A program made the translations under genes and the position numbers. A DNA stretch of 64,000 nt, taken from the NCBI RefSeq assembly GCF_001422725.1, contig NZ_LMMA01000032.1, forward strand, positions 396,684 through 460,683, in the 5' to 3' direction. The notes beneath the pieces were generated by a model. The model saw only the letters and a list, made by a program, of their open reading frames with translations. It had not been told where the DNA came from and did no database searches. This document shows positions 26,225-36,097 of the stretch, one piece after another (the first letter of the stretch is position 1; the number at the start of each line of letters is the position of its first letter). This DNA comes from Flavobacterium sp. Leaf82. Lineage in GTDB: Bacteria > Bacteroidota > Bacteroidia > Flavobacteriales > Flavobacteriaceae.

Positions 26225-29200
26225 ATGAAAAATTTTATTTTTAGCTTTTTAGCACTTTTGCTACTGCCAGCTTACATGTCTGGTCAAGCAATTAAAGGAA
26301 AAGTAGTAGACAGTAGTGGAATGGGAATTCCGGGAGCAGTTATTGCTGCTTCAAATTCCAGAACTTCGACTGATGCAGACTTTGACGGAAATTTTACAAT
26401 AAATGCCAAAGAGGGCGAGATTTTAAAAATCTCAATGTTAGGTTTTGAGGCTGTTTCTATAGCAGCAACTACATCTCCAATGAAAATTACTTTAAAAGAA
26501 GCAGGAGATACTGCCTTAAAAGAAGTTGTAGTAATAGGATATGGTACCAGAAAAAAAATCGATAACACTTCAGCAATTACTTCTTTAAAAGCTGAGGATG
26601 TTACAAGAACAAAGGTATTAAATGCTTCTCAGGCAATTCAGGGTAAAGCTGCTGGGGTTCAGGTTACTTCTTCAGATGCTCCGGGTAGTACACCTTCTGT
26701 TGTTATTAGAGGTTTAGGTACAGCTTTAGGAGGAAGAAATCCATTATATATTGTTGATGGTATGCCAACGGATAACATCAATAATATCAATACTAATGAT
26801 ATTACATCTTACGAAATTCTAAAAGATGCGTCATCTCTTGCCATTTATGGTACAAGAGCTGCAAACGGGGTTATCATTATTACTACTAAAAAGGGTAAAG
26901 GAGACAAAATTTCTGTAGAAGTGGAAAGCTTTGGTGGCGTTAGAACGCCGCTTAAAAAAGTAAAAATGGCAGATGCAAATCAATATGCAAGCTATTCTAA
27001 TGCTTCTTTAGGGACAAACAGATTTTCAACAGATCAACCTGTTAATACAAATTGGTTTGATGAAATTACAAGAACTGGTACTTACACACAAAATAATATT
27101 TCTATTTCTGGTGCTACAGAAAATGTTAAATACTTTTTTAGTGCAGGGAACTATCAGGAAAAAGCGGTACTTAACGGATTAGATTACAGCCGTACAAGTT
27201 TTAGAAATAACAATGAATTTAAACTTTCTAAAAAAGTAACTTTAAATCAAAACTTTAGCTTTACTTCGGCTAATTCTACACCAAAACCATTAAGCGCATT
27301 TACAAATGCATACAAACAGTCATCAATTGTTCCTGTTCGTTTTGCAAATGGTCAATATGGAGCACCTTTTGCAGATGCAAGTGGAGTAGCAAGCCCAACA
27401 GGTACTTCATTTAACAATGTTGGTAATCCTGTATCACAATTAGATTTTTACAATGAACAACAAAGAAGTGTTACGCTTCAGGGAGGTTTAAAATTGGATT
27501 ATGAAATCTTAAAAGGTTTAAAGTTTACTTCACAATTTAATGGAGAATACTATACTTGGAAAAATTATAACTTCGAGGATACTAAAAATATTTGGTTAGC
27601 TGCTAATCCAACTCGTAAAGATGCAGATTATTCAAGTACTGATCCTGTCAATTTATTGACTAAAGGTAGAGAACAGTATTTTAACTGGAACTTATCTAAC
27701 TATTTTACTTATAATAAAGTATTTGCTCAAATTCATGATGTTGAATTAACTGCTGGTATCGAAACGTCTGTAAAAGGTTCAAGAGAAAAATTAGTGATTA
27801 CAAGAAAAAATGTAAGTCCTGATTCTAACTATTGGTCTTTATACAATGCGACAGATGCAAAAGGTGTTGATTACTCAGGTACTGTTACGAATTTACAAGA
27901 TATTGTATTCAATGAAAGTAAGTTAGCTTCTTATTTTGGACGTTTCCAATACAAATTGATGGACAAATACTTAGTAACTGGAACTATTAGACGTGACGGA
28001 TCTTCAAACTTTGATAAAGATTATCGTTGGGGAACTTTCCCATCTGTAGGTTTAGGATGGATCATGACTAAAGAAAGTTTCTTGTCAGATATTAAAGGAG
28101 TTAATTTAATTAAATTAAGAGGAAGCTGGGGTAAATTGGGTAACCAAAATGTACCATTAAACAGTCAAAGTTATAATTCTGGATTAAATAGTTATCTGGG
28201 AGGTTCAATTTTATATGAAGGATCAAGTATCACTTCTCAAATAGATCCTACTTTAACATGGGAAATTACTGAAGAGACTTCTGCAGGTATTGATTTCGAA
28301 TTTTTAGACAGCAGATTGAAAGGATCATTTGATGTTTATGACAAAAATACTGATAACGTAATTTTATATGTAAAACCTTATCCAACTTCTGGAATCACAA
28401 CTGCTTCTCCTTCTCATGTTGGTGAAGTTTCAAACAAAGGTTATGAAATTGCCTTACGTTGGGATGATAAAATTACTGATGATTTAAGCTACTGGGTTGG
28501 AGGTAACTTCTCTCACAACAAAAATGAGCTTACAAGCTTAAAAGATATTTCATTATCTCAGGTTATTGGAGGTAATTTAGGAAATGGTCAGGATACTAAA
28601 TTGTTATACAACAACTCAGTTGGTCAGCCATTAGGTAGTTTTTATCTTTATGAATATGCAGGTGTAGATCCGGCAAATGGAAATATGCTTTATTATAATG
28701 CTTCTGGTGATAAAGTGACTCAGGATGCTTTATCTGCAACAGCTGATAAAAAATATGTAGGTTCAATTTTACCAAAAGCTAACTACGGAGTTTCTTTAGG
28801 AGTTGTTTACAAAAACATTGATTTCTCAGTTGACGGATATGGAACTGGTGGGGCAAAAGTATATAATGGTAAAAAAGCACAGCGTTTTGGAGGTGAAAAT
28901 ATTGAAGCTTCTATGACAAATGATTATTGGACTCCAACAAATACAACATCTCAGAATCCAAGACCATTTAATACCGTTCCTGTTGCTTCTACTTATTATA
29001 TGGAATCTGCAGATTTCTTTAGAATTAACAACATTACTTTAGGATACAAACTTCCTCTTAAAGACGACCAATTTATTAGTTCTTGCAGAATTTATCTTAA
29101 TGCAATCAACCCGTTTATAACACAAAAATATTCAGGTTTCTCTCCTGAGTTAAATGGAGATGGTAATCCTTATGGAACACAAGGGGTAGAATTGGATGCT

Positions 29201-29248
29201 TACCCAACATTAAGATCATTTGTAATTGGTGCTAATTTAAAATTTTAA
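26225..29248 (+). CDS. SusC-like TonB-dependent outer-membrane transporter
   Basis: 1007 aa. In order: a signal peptide (LALLLLPAYMSGQ), a carboxypeptidase-D-like domain (IKGKVVDSSGMGIPGAVI), a TonB-box-like stretch before VVIGYGTRKK, the plug with the SusC signature YIVDGMPTDNINNINTNDI and YEILKDASSLAIYGTRAANG, and a 22-strand barrel ending SFVIGANLKF. It imports oligosaccharides together with its SusD partner, energised by TonB-ExbBD. Four bases separate it from susD. Substrate cannot be read from the sequence. Confidence 0.97.
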   Translation: MKNFIFSFLALLLLPAYMSGQAIKGKVVDSSGMGIPGAVIAASNSRTSTDADFDGNFTINAKEGEILKISMLGFEAVSIAATTSPMKITLKEAGDTALKEVVVIGYGTRKKIDNTSAITSLKAEDVTRTKVLNASQAIQGKAAGVQVTSSDAPGSTPSVVIRGLGTALGGRNPLYIVDGMPTDNINNINTNDITSYEILKDASSLAIYGTRAANGVIIITTKKGKGDKISVEVESFGGVRTPLKKVKMADANQYASYSNASLGTNRFSTDQPVNTNWFDEITRTGTYTQNNISISGATENVKYFFSAGNYQEKAVLNGLDYSRTSFRNNNEFKLSKKVTLNQNFSFTSANSTPKPLSAFTNAYKQSSIVPVRFANGQYGAPFADASGVASPTGTSFNNVGNPVSQLDFYNEQQRSVTLQGGLKLDYEILKGLKFTSQFNGEYYTWKNYNFEDTKNIWLAANPTRKDADYSSTDPVNLLTKGREQYFNWNLSNYFTYNKVFAQIHDVELTAGIETSVKGSREKLVITRKNVSPDSNYWSLYNATDAKGVDYSGTVTNLQDIVFNESKLASYFGRFQYKLMDKYLVTGTIRRDGSSNFDKDYRWGTFPSVGLGWIMTKESFLSDIKGVNLIKLRGSWGKLGNQNVPLNSQSYNSGLNSYLGGSILYEGSSITSQIDPTLTWEITEETSAGIDFEFLDSRLKGSFDVYDKNTDNVILYVKPYPTSGITTASPSHVGEVSNKGYEIALRWDDKITDDLSYWVGGNFSHNKNELTSLKDISLSQVIGGNLGNGQDTKLLYNNSVGQPLGSFYLYEYAGVDPANGNMLYYNASGDKVTQDALSATADKKYVGSILPKANYGVSLGVVYKNIDFSVDGYGTGGAKVYNGKKAQRFGGENIEASMTNDYWTPTNTTSQNPRPFNTVPVASTYYMESADFFRINNITLGYKLPLKDDQFISSCRIYLNAINPFITQKYSGFSPELNGDGNPYGTQGVELDAYPTLRSFVIGANLKF

Positions 29249-29252
29249 TATT

Positions 29253-30716
29253 ATGAAAAAGATATATATATCAATCTTCGTGTTATCAGCATTTACATTT
29301 ACCGGATGTGCAGATGATTACTTAGATGTTAAACAAACAGAGACCATTTCTACAGATGATATCGAGCTGTTTAATAATGACAATGGAGCAAAAACGTTTG
29401 TCACTTCAATCTACAGTAAATTTTTAGACTGGGATATGAGTTCATTCGGATGGATAGGTTTAGCAAGTATTACATCTGATGATGCTGATAAAGGTTCAAC
29501 TCCAAGTGATACCGGTACCGATAAAGATGTTTTGGATGCCTTAACTTATAATGCATCAAATCCATCTGCTGAAAGTACTTTTAATGCAAACTATGATGGA
29601 ATCAATAGATGTAATCAAGCATTAGCTGTTCTTCCAAAATTAGACAAAGCTGATCCGGCATTAAGAGAAAGATTAATGGCAGAAGCAAAATTTTTGAGAG
29701 CTTTCATGTACTTTACTTTAGTAAAATGTTATGGAGGTGTTCCAATTGTAGATCGCGTATCAAGTATTCCATTATCTGCAGAAAGTAAAGCTATGCAGCT
29801 AACTCGTAAAACAGCTGCTGAAGTTTATGCTTTTATTGAAAAAGATTTAACTGAGGCTGCAGCGGTTTTACCAAATAAATCTCAATATGCCGATGCAGAA
29901 AAGGCCAGAGCTTCAAAAGGAGCAGCTTATGCTTTATTGGCTAAAGTAAGTTTGTATCAAAAAAAATGGCAAAGTGTTGTAGATAATTGTAATCTGGTTA
30001 CAGGATATATTATTTCTCCGGATTATGCTAAAATGTTCAGATTAGAAGGAGAAAATGATGGAGAATCTATTTTTGAAATAAACGGGAATGGTGCAGTACC
30101 AGCTCGTGGAATTCAAGGATATTCTAACGTTCAGGGTGTTCGTGATGCATGGGGATGGGGATTCAATCAGCCTTCTCAAAGTTTAGTTAATGCTTATGAG
30201 ACTGGAGATGTTAGAAAAAATGCAACCATTATTTTTAGAGGTACAACTTTATATGATGGAAGAGTAATTCCTGTAATAAGTGCAGACGATCCTAATCCGA
30301 GATATAACTTAAAAGCTTATTCTTCTGCATATACAAGTGCATGGGAAACAGATGCTAACATTAAATACTTAAGATACGGTGAAGTATTATTAATGAAAGC
30401 CGAAGCTTTGAATGAATTAGGACAAACTTCAGAGGCAATTCCATTATTAAATATAATCAGACACAGAGCTGGTTTAGGTGATACTCCGGCAACTTCTCAG
30501 GCAGCAGTTAGAACTGCAATCTGGAAAGAAAGAAGAGTTGAATTAGCTTTTGAATTTGACAGATTCTTTGACTTAGTTAGAACAGGTCAGGCAAAAGATG
30601 CTTTTGCGGTAGATGGAAAAGTATTTACAGTAGGTAAAAACGAATTATTCCCAATTCCGGCATCCTTCCTTTTAATAGCAGAGGGAATGTCTTCTCAAAA
30701 TCCTGGTTACAATTAA
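29253..30716 (+). CDS. SusD/RagB-like outer-membrane glycan-binding lipoprotein
   Basis: 487 aa. The lipobox is FTFTGC with Cys19, followed by DDYLDVKQ. TPR-like helices typical of SusD include AEAKFLRAFMYFTLVKCYGG and the C-terminal IWKERRVELAFEFDRFFDLVRTG. It forms the lid of the SusC transporter and captures glycan at the cell surface. The gene is followed within 11 bases by a strong hairpin that separates it from the enzyme genes. Confidence 0.96.
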   Translation: MKKIYISIFVLSAFTFTGCADDYLDVKQTETISTDDIELFNNDNGAKTFVTSIYSKFLDWDMSSFGWIGLASITSDDADKGSTPSDTGTDKDVLDALTYNASNPSAESTFNANYDGINRCNQALAVLPKLDKADPALRERLMAEAKFLRAFMYFTLVKCYGGVPIVDRVSSIPLSAESKAMQLTRKTAAEVYAFIEKDLTEAAAVLPNKSQYADAEKARASKGAAYALLAKVSLYQKKWQSVVDNCNLVTGYIISPDYAKMFRLEGENDGESIFEINGNGAVPARGIQGYSNVQGVRDAWGWGFNQPSQSLVNAYETGDVRKNATIIFRGTTLYDGRVIPVISADDPNPRYNLKAYSSAYTSAWETDANIKYLRYGEVLLMKAEALNELGQTSEAIPLLNIIRHRAGLGDTPATSQAAVRTAIWKERRVELAFEFDRFFDLVRTGQAKDAFAVDGKVFTVGKNELFPIPASFLLIAEGMSSQNPGYN

Positions 30717-30726
30717 TATTAATATA

Positions 30727-30756
30727 TCACTTCCTTCAAGATTTTGAAGGAAGTGA
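30727..30756 (+). terminator. 13-bp hairpin between susD and the glycoside hydrolase gene (attenuator-like)
   Basis: TCACTTCCTTCAA and TTGAAGGAAGTGA pair perfectly around a GATT loop. There is no long T run, only TTATTTAT. It could partly terminate or protect the susCD mRNA, giving more SusCD than enzymes. Confidence 0.65.
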
Positions 30757-30785
30757 TTATTTATAAAATCTTAAACTTTTTTATA

Positions 30786-32165
30786 ATGGTTAGAATTTCA
30801 GTTTTATTATTAGTTTTTACATTTTTTGGTTGTGGCTCAAATGCTGATAAATCAAAAGAAAATGAAGGAGAAAAGGAAGTTGCTGTAAAATTAACAGATG
30901 AAGAACTTTTAACAACTGTTCAAAAACAAACCTTTAAATATTTTTGGGATTATGCTGAACCAAATTCTGGATTAGCAAGAGAGCGTTATCATCCGGATGG
31001 AGTTTATCCTGAAAATGATGCAAATATAGTAACAACCGGAGGTTCAGGTTTTGGATTAATGGCCATTGTTTCAGGAATGTCTCAGGGATATGTTACTAAA
31101 GAAAAAGGAGTAGAGAGATTAAATAAAATTGCTGATTTTTTAGGCAAAGCAGATCGTTTTCACGGAGCGTGGTCACACTGGATAGACGGAAATACCGGAA
31201 AAGTAAAACCTTTTGGAACCAAGGATAATGGTGGAGACTTAGTCGAAACATCATTTTTGGTTGCAGGGATGATTACTGTTCGCGAATATCTAAAAGACGG
31301 TTCAGAAAAAGAGAAAGCTGTAGCTCAAAAATATGACGCACTCTGGAAAGGGGTTGACTGGCAATGGTATACCAATAATAAAAATGTATTGTATTGGCAT
31401 TGGTCACCAACATATGACTGGCAAATGAATTTTCCTTTAGAAGGATATAATGAATGTTTAATTACTTATGTACTTGCAGCATCTTCGCCAACACATTCAA
31501 TTGATGCAAAAGCATACCATGAAGGATGGGCGAGAAGTGGTGGAATTGTTTCTGCCAAAACAAAATATAATATTCCATTAGTTTTAAAACATAATGGAGC
31601 CGAAGAATTTGGAGGTCCTTTATTTTGGGCACATTATTCTTATGTAGGTTTAGATCCAAATCAATTAACAGATAAATATGCTAATTACTGGGATCTGAAT
31701 GTTAATCAGACAAAAATCAATTATGAATATTGTGTAGAAAATCCCGGTAAAGTAAAAGGTTACGGACCTGATTACTGGGGATTAACAGCATCTTATTCCA
31801 GAAATCCTGACGGATCAATAGGATATAATGCTCATATGCCAAGTAATGATCAGGCAGTTATTTCGCCAACAGCGGCAATAAGTTCAATTGTATATACTCC
31901 AAAAGAATCGATGGCTGTGATACGTAATCTTTATGACAATCATAAAGAAATAACTTGGGGAGAAGCTGGTTTTTATGATGCTTTGAGTCTTGGAAATAAT
32001 AATTGGGTAGCAAAACGCTATTTGGCAATCGATCAGGGACCAGAAGTAGTTATGATCGAAAACTACAGAACCGGTTTATTATGGAAATTATTCATGAATG
32101 CTCCAGAAGTAAAACAAGGTTTAGTAAAACTGGGCTTTAAATCTGAAAAATACGGAATTAAATAG
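30786..32165 (+). CDS. glucoamylase-family lipoprotein (GH144-like endo-beta-1,2-glucanase)
   Basis: 459 aa from the ATG at 30786, which gives a lipobox FTFFGC; an upstream TTG would place extra residues before the signal and overlaps the hairpin. The catalytic (alpha/alpha)6-barrel region shows QKQTFKYFWDYAEPNSGLAR, TTGGSGFGLMAIVSG, GAWSHWIDGNTGK and NGGDLVETSFLVAG, as in the PF10091 glucoamylase family. Characterised bacterial members (GH144) are endo-beta-1,2-glucanases. It is likely surface or periplasmic. The family is confident; substrate is inferred. Confidence 0.85.
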   Translation: MVRISVLLLVFTFFGCGSNADKSKENEGEKEVAVKLTDEELLTTVQKQTFKYFWDYAEPNSGLARERYHPDGVYPENDANIVTTGGSGFGLMAIVSGMSQGYVTKEKGVERLNKIADFLGKADRFHGAWSHWIDGNTGKVKPFGTKDNGGDLVETSFLVAGMITVREYLKDGSEKEKAVAQKYDALWKGVDWQWYTNNKNVLYWHWSPTYDWQMNFPLEGYNECLITYVLAASSPTHSIDAKAYHEGWARSGGIVSAKTKYNIPLVLKHNGAEEFGGPLFWAHYSYVGLDPNQLTDKYANYWDLNVNQTKINYEYCVENPGKVKGYGPDYWGLTASYSRNPDGSIGYNAHMPSNDQAVISPTAAISSIVYTPKESMAVIRNLYDNHKEITWGEAGFYDALSLGNNNWVAKRYLAIDQGPEVVMIENYRTGLLWKLFMNAPEVKQGLVKLGFKSEKYGIK

Positions 32166-32173
32166 TATTTAAA

Positions 32174-32887
32174 ATGAACTTCAAGTTACCAATTATCGCA
32201 CTCTTGTTTTCTATTGCTGGTTTTGCACAAAGTGAGACAACAGGAAAAATAAAGACAGTTGTAGTAACCAATTACGAATTGGGTTACGCTTTACACAAAC
32301 CTGCCAATACAAAAGAGAAAAAGCCATTGGTAGTTTTTATTTCCGGTGATGGAGAAAAAGGAACAGACATTGAAAAAGTAAAAATTAATGGCCCTTTAAA
32401 ATACTTGAAAACGAATCAATTAGATGCTTATGTTCTTGCGCCACAATGCAAAGAAGATGAGAATTGGAATATTGAATCTATTCATGAATTGATTTTAAAA
32501 ATTCAAAAAGAAAACAAAATAGATCCTCAAAGAATATATGTTACAGGATTAAGTTCCGGAGGCTGGGCAGCTTGGAATTTAGCCCTTTCATATCCGGATA
32601 TGTTTGCGGTAATAGTGCCTATTTCTGGTTTTGTTGATTTGATTGAGCTTGAAAGTGCCTGCAAAATAGCCAATATCCCTACCAGAATCTTTCACGGATT
32701 ATTAGACGATGTGGTAAAAGTAGATTACGCAATAAGTATTTATAAAGAGTTAAAAAAATGCAATGCAAAAGATGTTCAACTGACCATTTTTGATGACGCG
32801 GGACACGATAGCTGGACACGAGTTTATGACAATCCTGAAATATATAACTGGATGTTTAAACAAATAAAAAAGAATACAAACAAATAA
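32174..32887 (+). CDS. exported alpha/beta hydrolase (esterase-like)
   Basis: 237 aa with a signal peptide (IIALLFSIAGFAQ). The alpha/beta-hydrolase triad is visible: nucleophile Ser127 in GLSSGG, an Asp at 178-179 in HGLLDDVVKV, and His211 in DAGHDSW. Similar small proteins in utilisation loci are feruloyl- or acetyl-esterase-like, or prolyl-oligopeptidase-like. It lies 8 bases after the GH144-like gene and 10 before the GH3 gene, so it should act on the same glycan, perhaps removing ester substituents. Confidence 0.8.
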   Translation: MNFKLPIIALLFSIAGFAQSETTGKIKTVVVTNYELGYALHKPANTKEKKPLVVFISGDGEKGTDIEKVKINGPLKYLKTNQLDAYVLAPQCKEDENWNIESIHELILKIQKENKIDPQRIYVTGLSSGGWAAWNLALSYPDMFAVIVPISGFVDLIELESACKIANIPTRIFHGLLDDVVKVDYAISIYKELKKCNAKDVQLTIFDDAGHDSWTRVYDNPEIYNWMFKQIKKNTNK

Positions 32888-32897
32888 ATATAATAGA

Positions 32898-35198
32898 ATG
32901 AAAAACAAATTAGTCTTACTATTTTTAGGATGCGCTGTTTTGGGGTATGCCCAGAAAAAGAATACTAAAAGTACAGTAAAAATTAAACCAAAATCAGAGT
33001 TTGTAGCTGAGTTATTGTCGAAAATGACATTGGATGAAAAATTAGGTCAGCTTAATTTACCAACTTCCGGAGATATTACTACAGGACAAGCAAATAGCTC
33101 TGATGTGGCTAAAAAGATTGCTGAAGGTAAAGTTGGAGGTTTATTCAATATTAAATCTGTTCAAAAAATTAGAGAAGTACAAAGAATTGCTGTTGAACAA
33201 AGCCGCTTGAAAATTCCATTGATTTTTGGAATGGATGTTATTCACGGTTACGAAACAACTTTTCCAATTCCGTTAGGATTATCTTGTACGTGGGATATGG
33301 GCTTAATCGAAAGAAGTGCTCAAATTGCTGCTCAGGAAGCAAGTGCTGACGGTATCAACTGGACATTCTCTCCAATGGTTGATGTTTCTCGTGATCCGCG
33401 TTGGGGAAGAGTTTCTGAAGGTTCAGGTGAAGATCCTTACCTGGGAAGCCAAATTGCAAAAGCAATGGTTAATGGTTACCAACAACACGATCTTTCAAAA
33501 AATAATTCGATTATGGCGTGTGTAAAACACTTCGCTTTATATGGTGCGCCAGAAGCAGGTCGTGATTATAATACAGTCGATATGAGTCATATCAGAATGT
33601 TTAATGATTATTTTCCTCCTTACAAAGCAGCCGTTGATGCTGGTGTAGGATCAGTTATGGCTTCTTTTAATGAAGTTGACGGAATCCCTGCAACAGGAAA
33701 CAAATGGTTAATGACAGATATATTAAGAAAACAATGGGGTTTTAAAGGTTTTGTAGTAACAGACTTTACCGGAATTCCTGAAATGATCGAACACGGAATG
33801 GGTGATTTACAAGCAGTTTCAGCTTTATCACTTAATGCTGGTGTTGAAATGGATATGGTTGGAGAAGGTTTTTTAGGAACTTTAAAAAAATCTTTAGACG
33901 AGAAAAAAGTAACAATCGAAACCATCGACAATGCAGTTAAACTTATTCTGGAAGCTAAATATGATTTAGGATTGTTTCAGGATCCTTATAAATATTGCGA
34001 TGCCAACAGAGCAAAAACAGAAATTTTTACAGCGAGCAGCAGAAAAGAAGCAAGATCAATTTCAGCTCAGTCATTGGTTTTATTAAAAAATCAAGGTCAG
34101 GTATTGCCGCTTAAAAAATCGGGTACAATAGCTTTAATCGGACCATTGGCAGATGCTAAAGAAAACATGCCGGGAACCTGGAGTGTGGCTACAAAAATGG
34201 AAAATGCAATATCTTTATTAGCAGGAATTAAAGAAGTAGCAGGAACTTCTACTAAAGTATTATATGCAAAAGGAAGCAACTTAGATTACGACGAAACTTT
34301 TGAAACTAACGCGACAATGTTTGGTAAAACCTTACACCGTGACAGCCGTTCGAAAGAAGAGTTATTAGCTGAAGCTTTAAAAATAGCAAATCAGTCAGAT
34401 GTAATTGTTGCTGCACTTGGAGAATCTGCAGAAATGAGTGGAGAATCAAGCAGCCGTACCAATTTAGAAATTCCACAAGCTCAAAAAGATTTATTAAACG
34501 CATTATTAAAAACAGGAAAGCCAGTTGTATTGGTTTTATTTGATGGTCGTCCTTTAGTGATAAAAGACGAAAACGAAACCGTGCCTGCAATTTTAAATGT
34601 TTGGTTTGCCGGAAGCGAAGCAGGTTATGCTATTGCTGATGTTTTATTTGGAGATGTAAACCCTTCAGGAAAATTGACATCAACTTTTCCTAGAAGCGTT
34701 GGTCAATTGCCAATTTATTACGCACACAAAAATACAGGAAGACCACTTTCTAATACAGAAGGAAAATTCGAAAAATTCAGATCTAACTATATCGACGAAA
34801 GAAATGAGCCATTATTTCCATTTGGTTTTGGTTTAAGTTATACTTCATTTGAGTATTCAAACCTGAAAATTTCATCTGATAAAATGAATGCTGCCGGAAA
34901 ATTAAAAGTAACAGTTGATGTAGCAAATACAGGAAACTATGACGGAAAAGAAACGGTACAATTATACATTAAAGATCTGGTTGGTTCAGTAACACGACCA
35001 GTTAGAGAATTGAAGAATTTCCAAAAGATAACTCTTAAAAAAGGAGAAAAACAGACTGTGACATTTGATATCACAGCTGAAGATTTAAAATTTTATAATT
35101 CTGATTTACAATTTGTAGCAGAACCTGGACAGTTTGATATTTTCGTTGGAGGAAATTCAAATGCCGATAAGAAAGTTAGTTTTGAATTAACTAAATAA
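32898..35198 (+). CDS. bglX: GH3 beta-glucosidase
   Basis: 766 aa with a signal peptide (LLFLGCAVLGYAQ). The GH3 N-terminal barrel has DPRWGRVSEGSGEDPYLGS, the KHF motif (about 210) and the nucleophile Asp in VVTDFTGI (about residue 289). A C-terminal alpha/beta domain with GESAEMSGESSSRT and a fibronectin-III-like domain ending the chain match BglX-type periplasmic enzymes. It releases terminal glucose from beta-gluco-oligosaccharides, fitting a role after the endo-glucanase. A terminator follows. Confidence 0.95.
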   Translation: MKNKLVLLFLGCAVLGYAQKKNTKSTVKIKPKSEFVAELLSKMTLDEKLGQLNLPTSGDITTGQANSSDVAKKIAEGKVGGLFNIKSVQKIREVQRIAVEQSRLKIPLIFGMDVIHGYETTFPIPLGLSCTWDMGLIERSAQIAAQEASADGINWTFSPMVDVSRDPRWGRVSEGSGEDPYLGSQIAKAMVNGYQQHDLSKNNSIMACVKHFALYGAPEAGRDYNTVDMSHIRMFNDYFPPYKAAVDAGVGSVMASFNEVDGIPATGNKWLMTDILRKQWGFKGFVVTDFTGIPEMIEHGMGDLQAVSALSLNAGVEMDMVGEGFLGTLKKSLDEKKVTIETIDNAVKLILEAKYDLGLFQDPYKYCDANRAKTEIFTASSRKEARSISAQSLVLLKNQGQVLPLKKSGTIALIGPLADAKENMPGTWSVATKMENAISLLAGIKEVAGTSTKVLYAKGSNLDYDETFETNATMFGKTLHRDSRSKEELLAEALKIANQSDVIVAALGESAEMSGESSSRTNLEIPQAQKDLLNALLKTGKPVVLVLFDGRPLVIKDENETVPAILNVWFAGSEAGYAIADVLFGDVNPSGKLTSTFPRSVGQLPIYYAHKNTGRPLSNTEGKFEKFRSNYIDERNEPLFPFGFGLSYTSFEYSNLKISSDKMNAAGKLKVTVDVANTGNYDGKETVQLYIKDLVGSVTRPVRELKNFQKITLKKGEKQTVTFDITAEDLKFYNSDLQFVAEPGQFDIFVGGNSNADKKVSFELTK

Positions 35199-35221
35199 TT
35201 GGTTTGTTAATTAGTTAAATT

Positions 35222-35255
35222 GCCCTTCGTCTTTGGTTAGCGAAGGGCTTTTTTT
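35222..35255 (+). terminator. rho-independent terminator after the GH3 gene
   Basis: GCCCTTCG (35222-35229) and CGAAGGGC (35241-35248) form the stem around an 11-base loop, followed by seven T. It separates the first enzyme block from the GDPD gene, which may have its own promoter or depend on readthrough. Confidence 0.88.
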
Positions 35256-35310
35256 AGCTTTTTAGTCTTAAAAAATACAGTAAATTTTTACAATTTTAAA
35301 TTTTTATAAA

Positions 35311-36093
35311 ATGAATAGAAATAAACAATATCAATTATTTTTTCTGATGTTGATACTGGTTGCTTTTTCTTCTTGTAAAGTCAAAAATGCTGTTGTCGCA
35401 CATCGCGGTGCCTGGAAAAAAAATAATCTGCCTGAAAATTCAATAGCTTCTCTCAGACATGCTATAGATTTAAAACTTGCTGGCTCAGAGTTCGACGTTT
35501 GGAGAACAGCTGATGATTCCTTAATAATCAATCACGATGCACATTATAACAAGTTGCTTATCGAAGAAACAAATTATGCTGACCTGATAAAGGTTAAGCT
35601 TTCAAACGGAGAAAAACTTCCAACTTTACACGAATATATTACTGAAGGTAAAAAAAATAATAAAAACACTTTGTTAGTGTGCGAAATAAAACCTTCGGAA
35701 ATCAGTAAAGAAAGAGGAAAAGAAACTGCCATAAAAACTGTTGAAACAATTAAAAAGCTTAAAGCTGAAAAAATGACCTGTTACATCAGTTTTGATTATG
35801 AAATTCTAAAGCAAATCAGGCAAATAGATCCGGTAACATCTTTACAATATCTGGAAGGAAATAAATCTCCTGCAGCAGTAAAATTAGATCAGATTACAGG
35901 AATTGATTTTCATTATTCTGTTTTTCAAAAACATCCTGAATGGATTAAAGAAGCGAAAGACAATAACATTATTTTAAATGTCTGGACAGTTAATGATCCT
36001 GAAGTTATGGATTGGATTATTGAAAACAAATTTGATTATATAACAACAAACGAACCTGAACTACTCAATCAAAGAATAAAAAATAAAAAATAG
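35311..36093 (+). CDS. glycerophosphodiester phosphodiesterase lipoprotein
   Basis: 260 aa. The lipobox VAFSSC has Cys22. GDPD motifs are complete: HRGAW (His31-Arg32), PENSIAS (Glu42, Asn43), the metal ligands SEFDVW (Glu60, Asp62) and the catalytic His in NHDAHYN (75). It cleaves glycerophosphodiesters to glycerol-3-phosphate and an alcohol. Its place inside a glycan locus, 5 bases before the GH43-like gene, suggests removal of phosphoglycerol groups from a decorated glycan rather than general lipid turnover. That is inference. Confidence 0.92.
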   Translation: MNRNKQYQLFFLMLILVAFSSCKVKNAVVAHRGAWKKNNLPENSIASLRHAIDLKLAGSEFDVWRTADDSLIINHDAHYNKLLIEETNYADLIKVKLSNGEKLPTLHEYITEGKKNNKNTLLVCEIKPSEISKERGKETAIKTVETIKKLKAEKMTCYISFDYEILKQIRQIDPVTSLQYLEGNKSPAAVKLDQITGIDFHYSVFQKHPEWIKEAKDNNIILNVWTVNDPEVMDWIIENKFDYITTNEPELLNQRIKNKK

Positions 36094-36097
36094 AAAA

